A stretch of 60,000 nucleotides of DNA from Symsagittifera roscoffensis (Eukaryota > Xenacoelomorpha > Acoela > Convolutidae). The position numbers were made by a program, and so were the translations under genes. Shown piece after piece: positions 43,471 through 54,476 of the stretch. Position 1 is the first letter of the stretch. Every line of letters starts with the position of its first letter. The notes under the pieces are model-generated. The model was not told the DNA's origin. It did not search any database and saw nothing but the letters and a program-made list of their open reading frames with translations. The stretch spans positions 27,120,833 to 27,180,832 of the forward strand of contig NC_087062.1 in NCBI RefSeq assembly GCF_963678635.1, given 5' to 3'.

Positions 43471-44647
43471 CCCCTGCGATAAGCAAGTGTATTGCAACCA
43501 GGTACTAGAACTTTTCCCGTAAATATTTTTGTTCACATTTAGGTAGTCAAGTTAATAGGTGGAGTACGTTTGGGGCAGTCATGGTTTTTTCAATTAAATT
43601 TTTTAAAAATGTTTTTTTTTCCGGATTTGTGGTTTTTAGCCTAGTTTCCATCAATTCATTTTCCGTTTTTCGATATCATTTGTATAACCTGTTAGTTACA
43701 ATTATCAACCTAACTTTTATAGCAAGGATTTTATTTGAATTGCAATTCTTTTTCTAAAATTTAAAACTCTTTAATTTATCTTTTTACCAAGTCTGATTTT
43801 GAATAACTTTGTTTTTTTTAAGAATTTTTCCCCTGAATAGCATTGGCTGATGTTGCATTTGCTTAGTCAACTCATATTTTGCAATTCCGATGGCAAAAAA
43901 ATTCCTGTTCGACAAAGTCAGGTTTTATTAAATTTTATGGAAATGTTTTGTTTTATTCTTACAATTTTAAGACGCTTTTGAGTTTTTTCACATTTCAACA
44001 AAAATTTTAATGCAGTAAAAAAACTAGTATTAATTTTCAAAAAAGTTATTTTTGATCACAAAAGGTAGGATTTGCGAAAAAAAATTGCAGAACACAAATT
44101 TTTGATTTTTTGACCTTTTTTTGATTTTTTTTTACTTTTCTCGAAAAGTACCCTGCCACTTTTTTGGTTATTCGAGTAATCCGGTTTTGCTAAAGTTTTA
44201 TATTGAAATGGCCGCGACCTCCTCATTGCAGAAAAAAGCTATAGATTTTGGAAAGTAAACTTTATGAAGTTTTAACCGTTTTTTAGGAAATTTTGATTTT
44301 CAAAGAAACTATCCTATCAAATTTGAGATGTGGGTCTTAATCGAAAGAACCGGTTGCGAGATTTTTTTTCTTACAGAAGCGGCAACTACAATTTTTTTGT
44401 CAGAAAAACTTCATGTAATTGGTAAGACTGCAATTTCCTAAAAATTTTCACTCTTCTCACTTGTTAAGAAGAGTGTAAATAAGAGAAGCAACTAAGGTTT
44501 CAGGCAAAGTCCAATTTTTGAAATTACCCATTTATCCGGCATAAGTAAAAGAAACTCCAAAAATTTCAAACAGTTACCTCCAAGTTTGACTAGGCCCCTT
44601 TTTTCCTTCATGAATATACTAGTGGTTTGGTTCTTTTAGTTTTTTTT
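43471..44647. other. AT-rich spacer, nothing recognised
   Basis: Very T-rich. No coding, RNA or repeat signal found on either strand. Confidence 0.5.
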
Positions 44648-44862
44648 GGCAGTTTTTCCTTCCCCCCCCCCCCCAACCCACTTGCAAAATTTTACCAATA
44701 ATTTTTTTTTTCACAAAGATCGATTGTTATGAAAATTTACATACGGACTGATTAGGCTATGACAAACATATTTGGTCCTCATAACAAACCTTGTAAAATT
44801 ACTCGTTACATCATAAAATTCAGGTTTGTGTGAGGTGGGGGGGGGGGGAACGAAAAAGAGCC
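44648..44862. mobile_element. GGCTCTTTT-family element, subtype A (left end altered)
   Basis: GGCAGTTTTTCCTTCC and a C14 run at left; GTGTGAGGTGG, a G run and GAAAAAGAGCC at right; standard interior. It lies between T-rich flanks, so the target duplication cannot be judged. Confidence 0.75.
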
Positions 44863-44919
44863 TTTTTTCAACATATTTAATTTTTTTTCGACTTATTATT
44901 TATATATTTTTTTGTGTTG

Positions 44920-44995
44920 TAATTAACCTGGTAAAACCACTCGTTACACCATAAAATTGATGCTCGTGTGAGATGGGGGGAGGAGGAAAGGAGCC
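44920..44995. mobile_element. GGCTCTTTT-family fragment, right half
   Basis: AACCTGGTAAAACCACTCGT through GTGTGAGATGGGG to AAAGGAGCC; the left half is missing. Confidence 0.65.
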
Positions 44996-45060
44996 GGTTG
45001 GGTTATTGGAAAAAGCCCATCTTCCTCTTTTTTTCCCGGTTGTATTGAAAAAAGCATGAT

Positions 45061-45249
45061 ATGAGATCAGTCAGTTTCAAACACAGTTTCGCCCACATCT
45101 TAACAGCATCACTGGTTTTCATTCAATTCCTACTTTGGTGCGAGGTTGGGGTGGGGACGCCAAATCAGTTTATTGATGACACCAACATGAAGGCTGGACC
45201 AAAAAATCGGGCAACTAATTTTGCTGAACTGCCAGCTAATCAATTTTAG
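45061..45249 (+). CDS. Possible small secreted protein
   Basis: ATG at 45061 opens 62 codons. Residues about 10-30 are hydrophobic (FAHILTASLVFIQFLLW), as in a signal peptide, followed by GTPNQFIDDTNMKAGPKN and ending ELPANQF before TAG. Composition is balanced, unlike the repeats around it. It has no cysteine pattern and no recognised family. It could be a short secreted peptide, a first exon, or chance. Confidence 0.35.
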   Translation: MRSVSFKHSFAHILTASLVFIQFLLWCEVGVGTPNQFIDDTNMKAGPKNRATNFAELPANQF

Positions 45250-45268
45250 ATCGTTCAATCAAATTTAG

Positions 45269-45471
45269 GGCTCTTTTTCTTTTTTCCCCCCACCTGCAAA
45301 TTTTTATATTTCAAGTTAGTGTTCAGTTTGACCGATTGTCGTAAAAATTGACATGCAGACTGATTAGGCAATAAAAAACATATTCGGCCTTCATAATTAA
45401 CCTAGTAAAACCACTCGTTAGACCATAAAATTCGTGTTCGAGGGAGGTGGGGGGGAAAAGGAAAAAGAGCC
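45269..45471. mobile_element. GGCTCTTTT-family element, subtype A
   Basis: GGCTCTTTTTCTTTTTTCCC at left and GGAGGTGGGGGGG...AAAAAGAGCC at right. Flanks AAATTTAG and AAATTTTG, an 8-bp duplication with one change. Confidence 0.85.
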
Positions 45472-45773
45472 AAATTTTGGATGCAATCTATAAAACAATC
45501 ATTTTAATCACACGCTCTTTTCCAAAACGCGGGGCTGATTTTTGGCCAATTACCTCACTATTTTTGTAATTTTCACTTTCTCAAAACAGCCCTCAAGTAT
45601 AAAGTAAGTATCTTCTTCAAATTTTTTATATCAAAATACCATTGCGTACTATGGGAAAACTCCAATGCTTCAGTGTATTTACATTCTACTTTCTGTCAAA
45701 AAGATTGAAAAAAAAACATGAATAACCAATGTTTCAGAACCAATAAAAATCTGAACAATAGACAACCAAAAAG

Positions 45774-46919
45774 ATGTCTGGTGTCATCGCAATATCACTG
45801 ACTGCCTTGTGTGTCCTGCTATCCACATGGACAGTGTATGGAGGGAAGGGACGGAATACTTGCGAGAACGACTGGGACTGCAGGGGACGAGGAGTGGTCT
45901 GTAATTTGGACGTGCACAGGTTTTTTTTTTATTCTTTTTTTTCGGCTGTCACCCGACCCCCACATTTCAAAAATTTTATTTTTTTTTCTAGCTGGGTTGT
46001 GTTATTATGGCTGAATGAGTGATGTTACGATGTACGGTATAAAGAGCAAATATGTTGGCAACAATTAGTTTGTTCCCCGTGCTAAATTTCAATTCATTAT
46101 GACGATGTTAAAATGGTTTTTCAAAAACTAAAACTCAAATATGGAACGAAGGTGGAAAAGAGCCTTTTATTCAATATTTTCAGGGCTCTGTTTCCTTTTC
46201 CCCCAGCTGCAAGCTTTTACTAGTAAAATTACTGTTTTTTCCCCAACCGATTTTTATGAAATTTGACCTGCTAACTAATTAGGCCATGACAAACATATTT
46301 GGTCTTAAACATAAATAACCTTGTAAAAACCCTCATTACACAATAAAATTTATGCTGGTGTGAGGTAAGGGGGGGGGGGGGGGTGGGGGGAGGAAAATAA
46401 AAGGAGCCGTTTGCAGCAATGATTGCACACAATGACGAAAAATTAAACTGAAGAAAGTATTATCAGAATCTGTTTTCTGAGCACCAGACTCCTCTATCCC
46501 AAATTTTCGATAATTTTCGCATACCTTAAACCTGACAAAACTTTCAGTTTTTACTAGCTTGAACACCATTATGACTGCATAAATGTGCTCACTAAATAAT
46601 TCAAACTTCAAACTTCAAACTAGCTTCAACACCATTATGCTGGCAGTGACATTTTAAAGTATACTAAAAACAACTGCTATTAAATTCAAATTTTGTACAA
46701 AGTTTGGCAAAAAGGAAAGCTTCAATGCGAATCAGTGAAGACAAAACCCAGGAGTGTATTTACAGGTGCATGACCCGAATTGCATGCGAATCAAAAGATG
46801 ACTGCCCAAACAGCCAGTACTGCTCGGGAACAGTTGGCTACTGTAGATTCGTGACCCAGAAATGTGTGGAAAACTACCCTTCCTACCTGAACGAAACTCA
46901 AACTTCAACTTCTGCCTGA
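45774..46919 (+). CDS. Secreted cysteine-rich protein, 99 residues, two exons
   Basis: Exon 1 45774-45919 (phase 2; donor CACAG|GT) and exon 2 46766-46919 (acceptor TTTACAG; stop TGA 46917-46919). Residues 1-22 form a signal peptide (AISLTALCVLLSTWTVYG). The mature part has nine Cys in two similar blocks, C-x5-C-x6-C-x6-C: CENDWDCRGRGVVCNLDVHR, and after the splice CESKDDCPNSQYCSGTVGYC. The splice falls just before the fourth Cys. The tail is NYPSYLNETQTSTSA. Function unknown; the spacing recalls small extracellular disulfide modules such as EB-type domains, but no assignment is safe. The intron (45920-46765) has been colonised by two GGCTCTTTT-family elements. The frame, signal peptide, splice sites and downstream AATAAA agree. 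Confidence 0.8.
45944..46164. mobile_element. GGCTCTTTT-family element, subtype B, in an intron
   Basis: Left end degenerate (GGCTGTCACCCGACCCCC), interior GGCTGAATGAGTGATGTTAC as in other B copies, right end GGTGGAAAAGAGCC. It begins only ~24 bases after the splice donor. Confidence 0.7.
46184..46408. mobile_element. GGCTCTTTT-family element, subtype A, in an intron
   Basis: GGCTCTGTTTCCTTTTCCCC at left, a G17 run and AAAAGGAGCC at right. Flanks ATTTTCAG and GTTTGCAG agree at six of eight bases. Confidence 0.75.
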
Positions 46920-47039
46920 ACAATTCATGACAATGCGAGGAAGCTGGAGAAGATCTAGAACCTTGTAACTAAGTGTTATAAACAAGCTTGCAATCAGAAC
47001 CAAGTTTTGAACACCAGCAAGAATAGACAATTCAAAAAC

Positions 47040-47045
47040 AATAAA
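47040..47045 (+). terminator. Polyadenylation signal AATAAA of the cysteine-rich gene
   Basis: First AATAAA after the stop at 46919, 121 bases downstream. Confidence 0.55.
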
Positions 47046-47072
47046 TCTTTAAAGCACTCAAATCAAGGGCTC

Positions 47073-47252
47073 GGCTCTTTTTCCTCAAAATATTAGTGTA
47101 ACCAGTGGTTTTACGAGGTTGAGTATGACGACCAAATATTTTTGTTGTGACCTTATTAGTCTGTGTGTGAATTTTCATAACAAACGGACAATGTGATCAA
47201 CAAATTTGCATGTAAAAATTTGCAGATTGGGGGGGGGAAAGGAAAAAGAGCC
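47073..47252. mobile_element. GGCTCTTTT-family element, subtype A (C run lost)
   Basis: GGCTCTTTTTCC joins directly to the TATTAGTGTAACCAGTGG interior. The right end is intact (GGGGGGGAAAGGAAAAAGAGCC). Flanks AAGGGCTC and AAAGGCTC differ by one base. Confidence 0.8.
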
Positions 47253-47255
47253 AAA

Positions 47256-47476
47256 GGCTCTTTTCAATTCCCGCCAATCTTCACATTTCACAATTTAAAT
47301 TTTTCTGTTGTCTTTCGTGTTATTAAGGCTGAATGCGTGATATTACGATGCAAGGTATGAAGAACAAATCTCATCACAATTGTTTTTTTGTCCACTATTT
47401 CAAGTTTCTTTCCATTCTAACAAAGATAGACTTGGTTTTCAAAAAGAATTTCAAAGGTAGGTTGCATGGAAAGGGG
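47256..47476. mobile_element. GGCTCTTTT-family element, subtype B (right end degraded)
   Basis: Starts four bases after the previous copy: GGCTCTTTTCAATTCCCGCC, then GCTGAATGCGTGATATTACG and CAAGGTATGAAGAACAAATC. The right end is only recognisable as GGTTGCATGGAAAGGGG. Confidence 0.65.
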
Positions 47477-47713
47477 TGAGTGCATGAAGCGTTGGATTCG
47501 CGAGTAAGCGCCTATTTTGAATAAGCGTACAAAGTGGGTGGCACGCGGATACTGATGTTCAGTTGACAACCGGCAATTTAGTCTGAGATGATGTAGACGA
47601 ATACAGGCCAGGATGTCAATACCTGTCAAAATGTGAAAATCAATTGTAGGGGGAAAGTCAAAAAGCCAAAACAAGTAATTGATATTGAAAAACCTGAACA
47701 GCTGTAATATCTA

Positions 47714-48073
47714 GGCTCTTTCGCAGTTTCTTTGCTTGACTTTCATCAGAAATCAGATTTCCTCAAATGGGCTACTTTTCAACGAAACCCCACATTTCAA
47801 AAGTTGAGTTATCTTAAATGTATTACGTGTTAGTACGGCTACATATTGATGATAAAATATAAATTACGAAGAACAAACCTAGACTATTTCCCACCCCACC
47901 TGAGTTGTTAAGGTTGTCGTTTGACCTTCTCCAATTGTTATGAAAACTGTAATGTGGCATGTGGTCTGAATAGGCCATGTCAAACCTATTTGTTCACCCT
48001 TCTTGACCTTAAACTACTTGCTGAGCAGAAAAGTTGATGGTCACGCGAGGTGGGGGTGGAAAAGAGAAAGATT
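47714..48073. mobile_element. Degenerate GGCTCTTTT-family composite
   Basis: AGGCTCTTTCGCAGTTTC and GTACGGCTACATATTGATGA resemble a B left half. CCACCCCACCTG, TATGAAAACTGTAATGTGGC and GAGGTGGGGGTGGAAAAGAG resemble an A element. Two old copies probably overlap here. Confidence 0.5.
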
Positions 48074-48480
48074 CAAACTCTGTTCACAATAACTAAATTG
48101 CTCACCATGCTAACTTTTATTGTTTTTCATTGCTTTATGACAACGTTCAAACAGTTTCTAAATAAAATTTAATCGTAAAATTGAGACTCAGAATTCTTGA
48201 AAGATAACATTTGGTAAATCAGACGTTTTTTCAGACAGAATTTTGGGCATGAGTTCGAACACTTTTGTAGTTTTTTACAACTCAAAATATTATCAATCTG
48301 AACTATTGATGAACATTTTACGAACAAACCGATATATGTTTGGGAATACGGCTAAATTTGGCTAATCTCATAAAATAAGAACAAAAACCGAAACTACACT
48401 GTTTTATTTCAACCCAAAATTGAAAAATTTTCTTCAACTGAGAATAAGTTTTTGTTAAAAATAATCTACAAAATTTTTTT
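48074..48480. other. AT-rich spacer, nothing recognised
   Basis: Only AAATTGCTCACCATGC...TTATGACAACGTT near 48100-48150 recalls a subtype B interior. No gene. Confidence 0.4.
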
Positions 48481-51400
48481 GATACGACTAAATTTTAAAA
48501 GGTATTTAAAGTTAGTCATCACACGCTAACATCCGCCGCCCCCAAAAGAGCAAGAACGCGTGCGATTTTCAGATTCGGACGAGTTTACACGCTGGTTGTC
48601 GATCATGTTACGGCGGCGCACCTCGCTATGTAATCACTACAGTAGTTTATCTAGTTGACTTGCGCTAATGAGTAATATCCTCATGAACTATTGAACAACT
48701 ATTGTGGTCTATCGAACAAATCAGGTCTCCATGACTCTCAGGAAGGCAGTTTTTCAGCTCATTTGCTTAGCGTTGGTACATACCCAAAGGGTGCAAATGG
48801 CGCTCGAATAGGGTTGCGCTCGAGCCTATCGCTTTCGATGATTGAATTTTTGCTCGAAATCTAGAGGCGGGAAGCCACTTGCGCATTGTGCAAGTAGCAA
48901 ACGAATCGTCATTAACGCCTCGAGGTTGTTCGGGTCACTTGAAGCAGATTTTTTTGGACGGTTGTTTAGATAAAGATAAACTAAAAAGAACGTGGTTATG
49001 AGGATTTCTTCAGTGAGTTTTTGTTTGCGGAGCACGCCATATTAAGTCTTTTGGTGCTTCGGACGAGACATTCCTCAACACTTTCATAATGAGGAGCAGT
49101 AAGGGATTGAATTTTTAATTTAGATCCTTATTAATAACGTTGTCGGGCCAGATGATTGAATGCGTTCCCTGCCGAACAAGGAAGCGCCCTATGCGCATTA
49201 CCCAAGAAATTTTTTCCATTGACGTAACAACCTCGCTATGAACTGCGCGTGTCTTCGTACAGGTTAACAATATAACCTAAATTTTCTTTGAGCTTCGACG
49301 AATTGTAACTTGGAACGGAATAAAGTAAGTTACTCCGCAGTGTGCTAATAGCAGTGGTCGGCATCCCGGTCTGCCATCATAGGCGCAAGGTATTTTGCTT
49401 TTCACTTTCGGCATAACACGCAACCTTCTAATGTACGGATGGTGGTTCTGAGACCCAATACAACACACTGTAGTTGTATAACGGAACGCAGATAATCAAC
49501 ACTTTGCCGATAATAAGATTAGTGATTGAAAATGGGTAGGATCAGTACGATGACTATCCAAATGAAGGAGTGCTGAACAAAAAACTTAACGGCGATCAGT
49601 CGGCAAAAATCGTCAGTAGAACAGATTAGATCACTGGGACCGATAAACATCAAAGTAGAAGCTTCGTCAATAGAATAAGTATTGGGCTGTTTTTTTGTGA
49701 ATCGCGTTGATTTCGACGGGTGGAGACTCTGATTTAACAACAACAAAAATAAGTTTTGATTAGCTAATTCTTACTCCGACGGATGAATTATCAAGCGAGT
49801 ATAGCGACACTTTATTTGATATTTGGAAAAGAACTAATTTCTTTCCACACAAGGACATAATTTTTGACTTTAGAAGCGCCATTGAAATATGAAGTATTTT
49901 TGACACTTGATTTCAAATCATATGAAGGCCCCTTGAGGTTATTGCTGGTAATACGTTCAATATCAGGCTGAAAAGACCAAATTTTAGTTTTCAGAAAGTG
50001 TGAACCCTACAATCAACCACTTTTCTCATTACTTCAGCAGTTTTTCACATGAACGCAGTATCCGCTGCATTGTCGCATCTGGACACATAGAAAAATTCGT
50101 CAAAAGTAGTAGCTTCGATAGTTTCGGTTACTTGATTGTTAGCAAAGAGCAAAGACAGTTAACTCGCGAAGAACCAGCGACGAATTATTAGAAGGCCAAG
50201 TTTTGCTAGACTAGTATGTCTTCGCAAGAAAGCTCGCCTGACAATGTTTCATCCCAAAGCCGACCAGAAAGAAGCCAAACAGGAACGTTGCTGATAAACG
50301 TAATTATTGTAAGCCCTGCTAGCCTTAACAAGTTTACAATTTCTTTGCTCAATTTTACCGCTTCGTTCGAAACGGTGATGCTAGCAAAAAAAATTAACCA
50401 TGAGAGTTATCTAAGGTGACAAAAGAAGCAGCTGGAAACTGACCCTAATTATAACTAGCATTTTTTTTGAACGCAAACACTGCAAAAGTGGGGTAGTCAT
50501 GAGCGCCGAGGATGTGACGAGTTTATCCCTCACGTCACAAAAAACACAGAGCCATTCTTTTGATGTCTGCGGCCACTGCATACTTATGCCAACAAAGACT
50601 GTATTAAAAAATACATCATAAAACTAAGAGGCACTGTTTAAATCGTGCATGGCTTTTCCACTAAAAGTAGTCTGGCAACTGATCTTCTTATCGACAAAAA
50701 GCATACCAACAAATTTCCTCTGAAATTATACATTCAACTAGTCTTAGAACTTGTTTTTCTGGTGCGGGAAAAACCTCGTCGGATTTATAAATGCTGTAGG
50801 ACTCAATTTCAACGCAATTTTTTACTTACATAAAAGCAGCTGTCAAAACTACTTTCAAATTATCAGGAAATAAGACTTCAGGCTAATGGCAAACTTCCAT
50901 AAGAGCCCAACCGATAAATGAGCAGGCGACAAACCGAGAGTTGCAGCTTTAATCATCGTTTATATCTAAATGGTCGAAATATCGAAACAGTCTTAGCCTA
51001 AAATCACTTTCGCGTCAGAATGGCGGTACTTAAGAGAAGGCACTAAATCTGATTGCGCAAAAACGCTGATAAAGGTTGAAATTGATGATTTCAGACCCTA
51101 AACTTATGTATTTCTTCACAAAAGACCGTGCGTCGAAATTGTGTGAGTTCTGCCATTACAACATGCTTCAAAATTATTTTGCTGACATCAACGTTCAATT
51201 CTTGCCCTAAATGTTTCTCAAGCTGGGCAGAAATTCTTACATGACATTAAGTTGAAACACAAAAAAAATTATCAGAGCTGGATGTTTTGTTGGACACTTT
51301 CATTTCAACAGATGTTTTGTTGGACAATTTCATTTCAAAATTATGAAGCAAACCCTTAACACAGAGAACAGAAGTGGCACGAGCACCGTTAACTATTTTC

Positions 51401-53600
51401 ACATCAAGACTAACGGAATGCAAGTATTTTGTTCCTCATGTTGGTTGTTTCAATTATTATCTGACAGAGTAGAACACGTAGCTCCGTGTAGGAGAAGGTG
51501 ATGACTACTTTTGCAGTCTGGTTTACGACAAATATGGATTTCGATAAATATGGTCCATTATCATACTGAAAAACTTAAATTTTGCTCGGCAATAAGCCTA
51601 GCTGTTGATGTGGTAGTTTTCTTTTCGAAGATAATAAAGGACCAAATGAATATTTGCCGTTCAAGTTCTTTGAAATGGAGAAAGAATGGTTGGTATTGAT
51701 TCCATTTCACAGTGCGAAGGGCCCATGAAAACTTCATGTTTGATGGCAGTGTATATAAGATTTGCTTTAGCAAAGATACACTTTCCAAGGACTGAGTAAA
51801 GGATAATGACTAAGCCACCCAACTAGGAGCAGCCTTCAGATGAGATGGTTCAGAAGAAATTCAAAAACTTATCGGACGTATACATCTGAGAATGTGAGAA
51901 ACAATTCAGTTCTCACGCTGAGCATGAGCTAGCGTTTTTGAATGGCCAAACTATTGATTGAGCGTTTTCATGGCGTATGTAAACCTTACATTGTAATTTG
52001 CAAATTCAGCAAAAATTTTACTTCTTCTTCATGACCTGAAAAACAGAATTTTCAGCAAAAGTTATTTGAACCAATTTAATGCAACTTTGTTCGGTCTTGT
52101 CTTTTAAAGGTATTTAGTGCTTCTGCCGTTTCAAACCAACTCAAACTCATTATTTTGTTCTGTTTTTTCACAATGTAGTGCTGTAAGTTGATGACGCATC
52201 TAAAAATTGATGACGCACTCAAAGATTTTGAAGAATCGGCTCGCTTTCCTTAAGAAATGATTTCAGATTTTCTAAATGTTCGACTTACGAAGAAGCTAAA
52301 ATCTGTTCGGCGTCGACGTATGGACAAAATTATGAACCAATTTCAACGCTTCTGTTGATTATCAGCTTCCACCAATGTTTCAAGGCCGCTTTGTTTGATT
52401 CTCGATGGGTCAACAAACATTTTTTTATTTTTGAAATCAATTTTTCTGTAGATTCTTTGCTATTTGAACATAATTTCCAAAATTTACCAGTGCCGTCTTT
52501 CCTATCAAGAGTCTCATGTTGTATGCACCATTGATTTATGGCAAGCTCCTTTCAAAGCTTCGTTCTAGCTAATAAAGACGGCTCGCCTTCTAAAAACTAC
52601 GTCCGGAAAAAATTGAAGTGAAGTCTAGTATTCAAAACCGACTACATGCTTTAATATGAGCAGCCTTGTTTTAAATAACTTATCTTCAAAATCCAGTTTT
52701 AGCGTAAATTATTGGTCACAGCTTTCATTTTGAGACCAACTTATCTTCAGCATTATTTGAGAAGTAAAATGATCTGAAGTTGACAAAGAAAAAGGGCACA
52801 TATGTGGGAAGTTCTTACAATGTGCAATGTGTTATGTCTTTTCTCGTTGACAATCGATGAGTGCATCTATGCGGTTTCATTCATTCTCAAAGGGTAAATT
52901 TAATTGCAAAGCGGACAATCATCGAAAATGTTTGCTTACACGCTCGCTTATAGAATTGTTAATTATTTCAAGCCTTAAAACAAGATCAGTCCGAAAAGCT
53001 AACTGTGGGTCATTGAGTTAATTATATTGTTAGCTCTTCTTTTAAGGTTGATTAAAACCATACAAAGGGAGCTTTTTTAGATGAACAATTCCAATGCAAC
53101 TTGCCTTCATCACAACTGTCAGGAAAAAAATTGAGTTTGCTGATCTGAAAACAAAAAACTTCATGGGTAAAATCTGAAACAGGAATTCAACCCAAACCTA
53201 CACACACAGTTACGGCAAAGAAAGGGCAGTGACGCTGTGGAAACGTTTTTGGGGTCGATATGCGACGTTTCGTTAACGGACCGCTTCAAAAAATTGGTTT
53301 TATTACGATCGAGTTGAGTGCATGAATTGTCATGAAAACCAAGCAACCCTACGCAAGGTGAAAAATCCACCCAAAAAGTTCACTAAAGAAAACGAAAGAG
53401 TGGTTGAAGGCAACAAATATGTAGAACAACAAAGTCTGATGTTTTGGTGTTCCACTACGTTTTGGGCATTTCGTACTGAATTTCTCATGGGGAAACCAAA
53501 ATTCAGTATTCATTTCCCAGAACTGTCTTGCAAAAATCCTTTTTTTCTAGGTTTTTGGAGTTTTAGGTCAAGTTTCGTTAACAAAAATTGAGGAATTCGA
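48481..53600. pseudogene. Zone of short frameshifted coding-like fragments, origin unknown
   Basis: This ~5 kb lacks the repeat families found elsewhere and has a more even base composition. Many 20-65 codon stretches look protein-like but change frame or stop: TPTDELSSEYSDTLFDIWKR (about 49770), EAPLKYEVFLTLDFKSYEGP (49873), NPTINHFSHYFSSFSHERSI and CIVASGHIEKFVKSSSFDSF (50003-50150), MSAEDVTSLSLTSQKTQSHS then FDVCGHCILMPTKTV (50500-50605), GEGDDYFCSLVYDKYGF (51500-51545), AHENFMFDGSVYKICFSKD (51721-51780). Successive fragments are mostly on the plus strand, as expected for one or more decayed genes, perhaps of a large mobile element or an old viral insertion. No motif allows assignment. Chance frames in AT-rich DNA remain possible for any single piece. 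Confidence 0.35.
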
Positions 53601-54297
53601 TGTACAAAAAACTAATGCATTGAAACTGGGTTGATTACAATTTTGAGCAATTTTTTGTATCCTGAAATTTGTTTGACTGTTTGGTGTCAAACACCATCTA
53701 GTTGTGCAGAATTGTAATGTTTCTCCATGACAACCAGTTTTTACTGGAGATGTGTGTTTGAAATGCTTACATGTTGCGATGTTTTTTGTGTTGCTTAATT
53801 ATTAATGTTTGTTTTTCATTGGAAGTTTTTTTTCCAATAAAACTGAATCATTGAATTTTAAAGAAAAAATTTGACAAAACATGCAATCAAATGCGATCCA
53901 ACCTCATGATTTGATATGAAATCAAAATTTCTAACGGTATTTTTAATCGATGTTGAAAAGTAACTCAAAATAATTAGATAATGGCTTTTATAATCTCAAT
54001 TAAAGTCAATTCTCAGATTCTTTGATAAGCTTTAAATTTTTTTTTCAACTCTCATAAACTTCAACTTTTTGCTCGAACTAATTTTCTCTGGTCAAAATAA
54101 CAATTATAAGTAATCGGGTTATCTGACAGTTCTCTACCGGAACCGATGAGCAACAATCTGATTGAATCAGTAACTGAAAAAAGACCATCTTAAGGGACCA
54201 TATCAAGAAAAGCAACCAGCAGTCAAGACCACTTGAAGTGATCGAAACAATCTGAAGGGTAATCAACCAAGATCATGAGATGCAAGTATGCTTCTCA
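53601..54297. other. AT-rich spacer, nothing recognised
   Basis: No convincing ORF, repeat or RNA gene on either strand. Confidence 0.45.
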
Positions 54298-54476
54298 TAG
54301 AATCAGGTCGAGACTCTGCAGATGCTGGTTGATGTGGATCTGCGGCTCAATCGCTAGGTGACTTCGTTGGGAAGGAAAAGAAATCTGATATTAAACCCAT
54401 CTACATGGAAGATGATGAAGGATTCTCTGAACCTTGGAATCCAGTGAGCGAATCGTCAAAAGAACCACCTGCAAGG
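54298..54476 (+). pseudogene. Coding-like fragment ending at a splice-donor-like site
   Basis: One frame reads NQVETLQMLVDVDLRLNR to the TAG at 54355. A second frame covers DFVGKEKKSDIKPIYMEDDE and GFSEPWNPVSESSKEPPA, ending at GCAAG|GTAACC. The acidic, Pro-rich stretch looks like genuine protein. The frame change makes an intact exon unlikely unless the CGCTAG at 54351-54356 is an acceptor. No family recognised. Confidence 0.35.
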
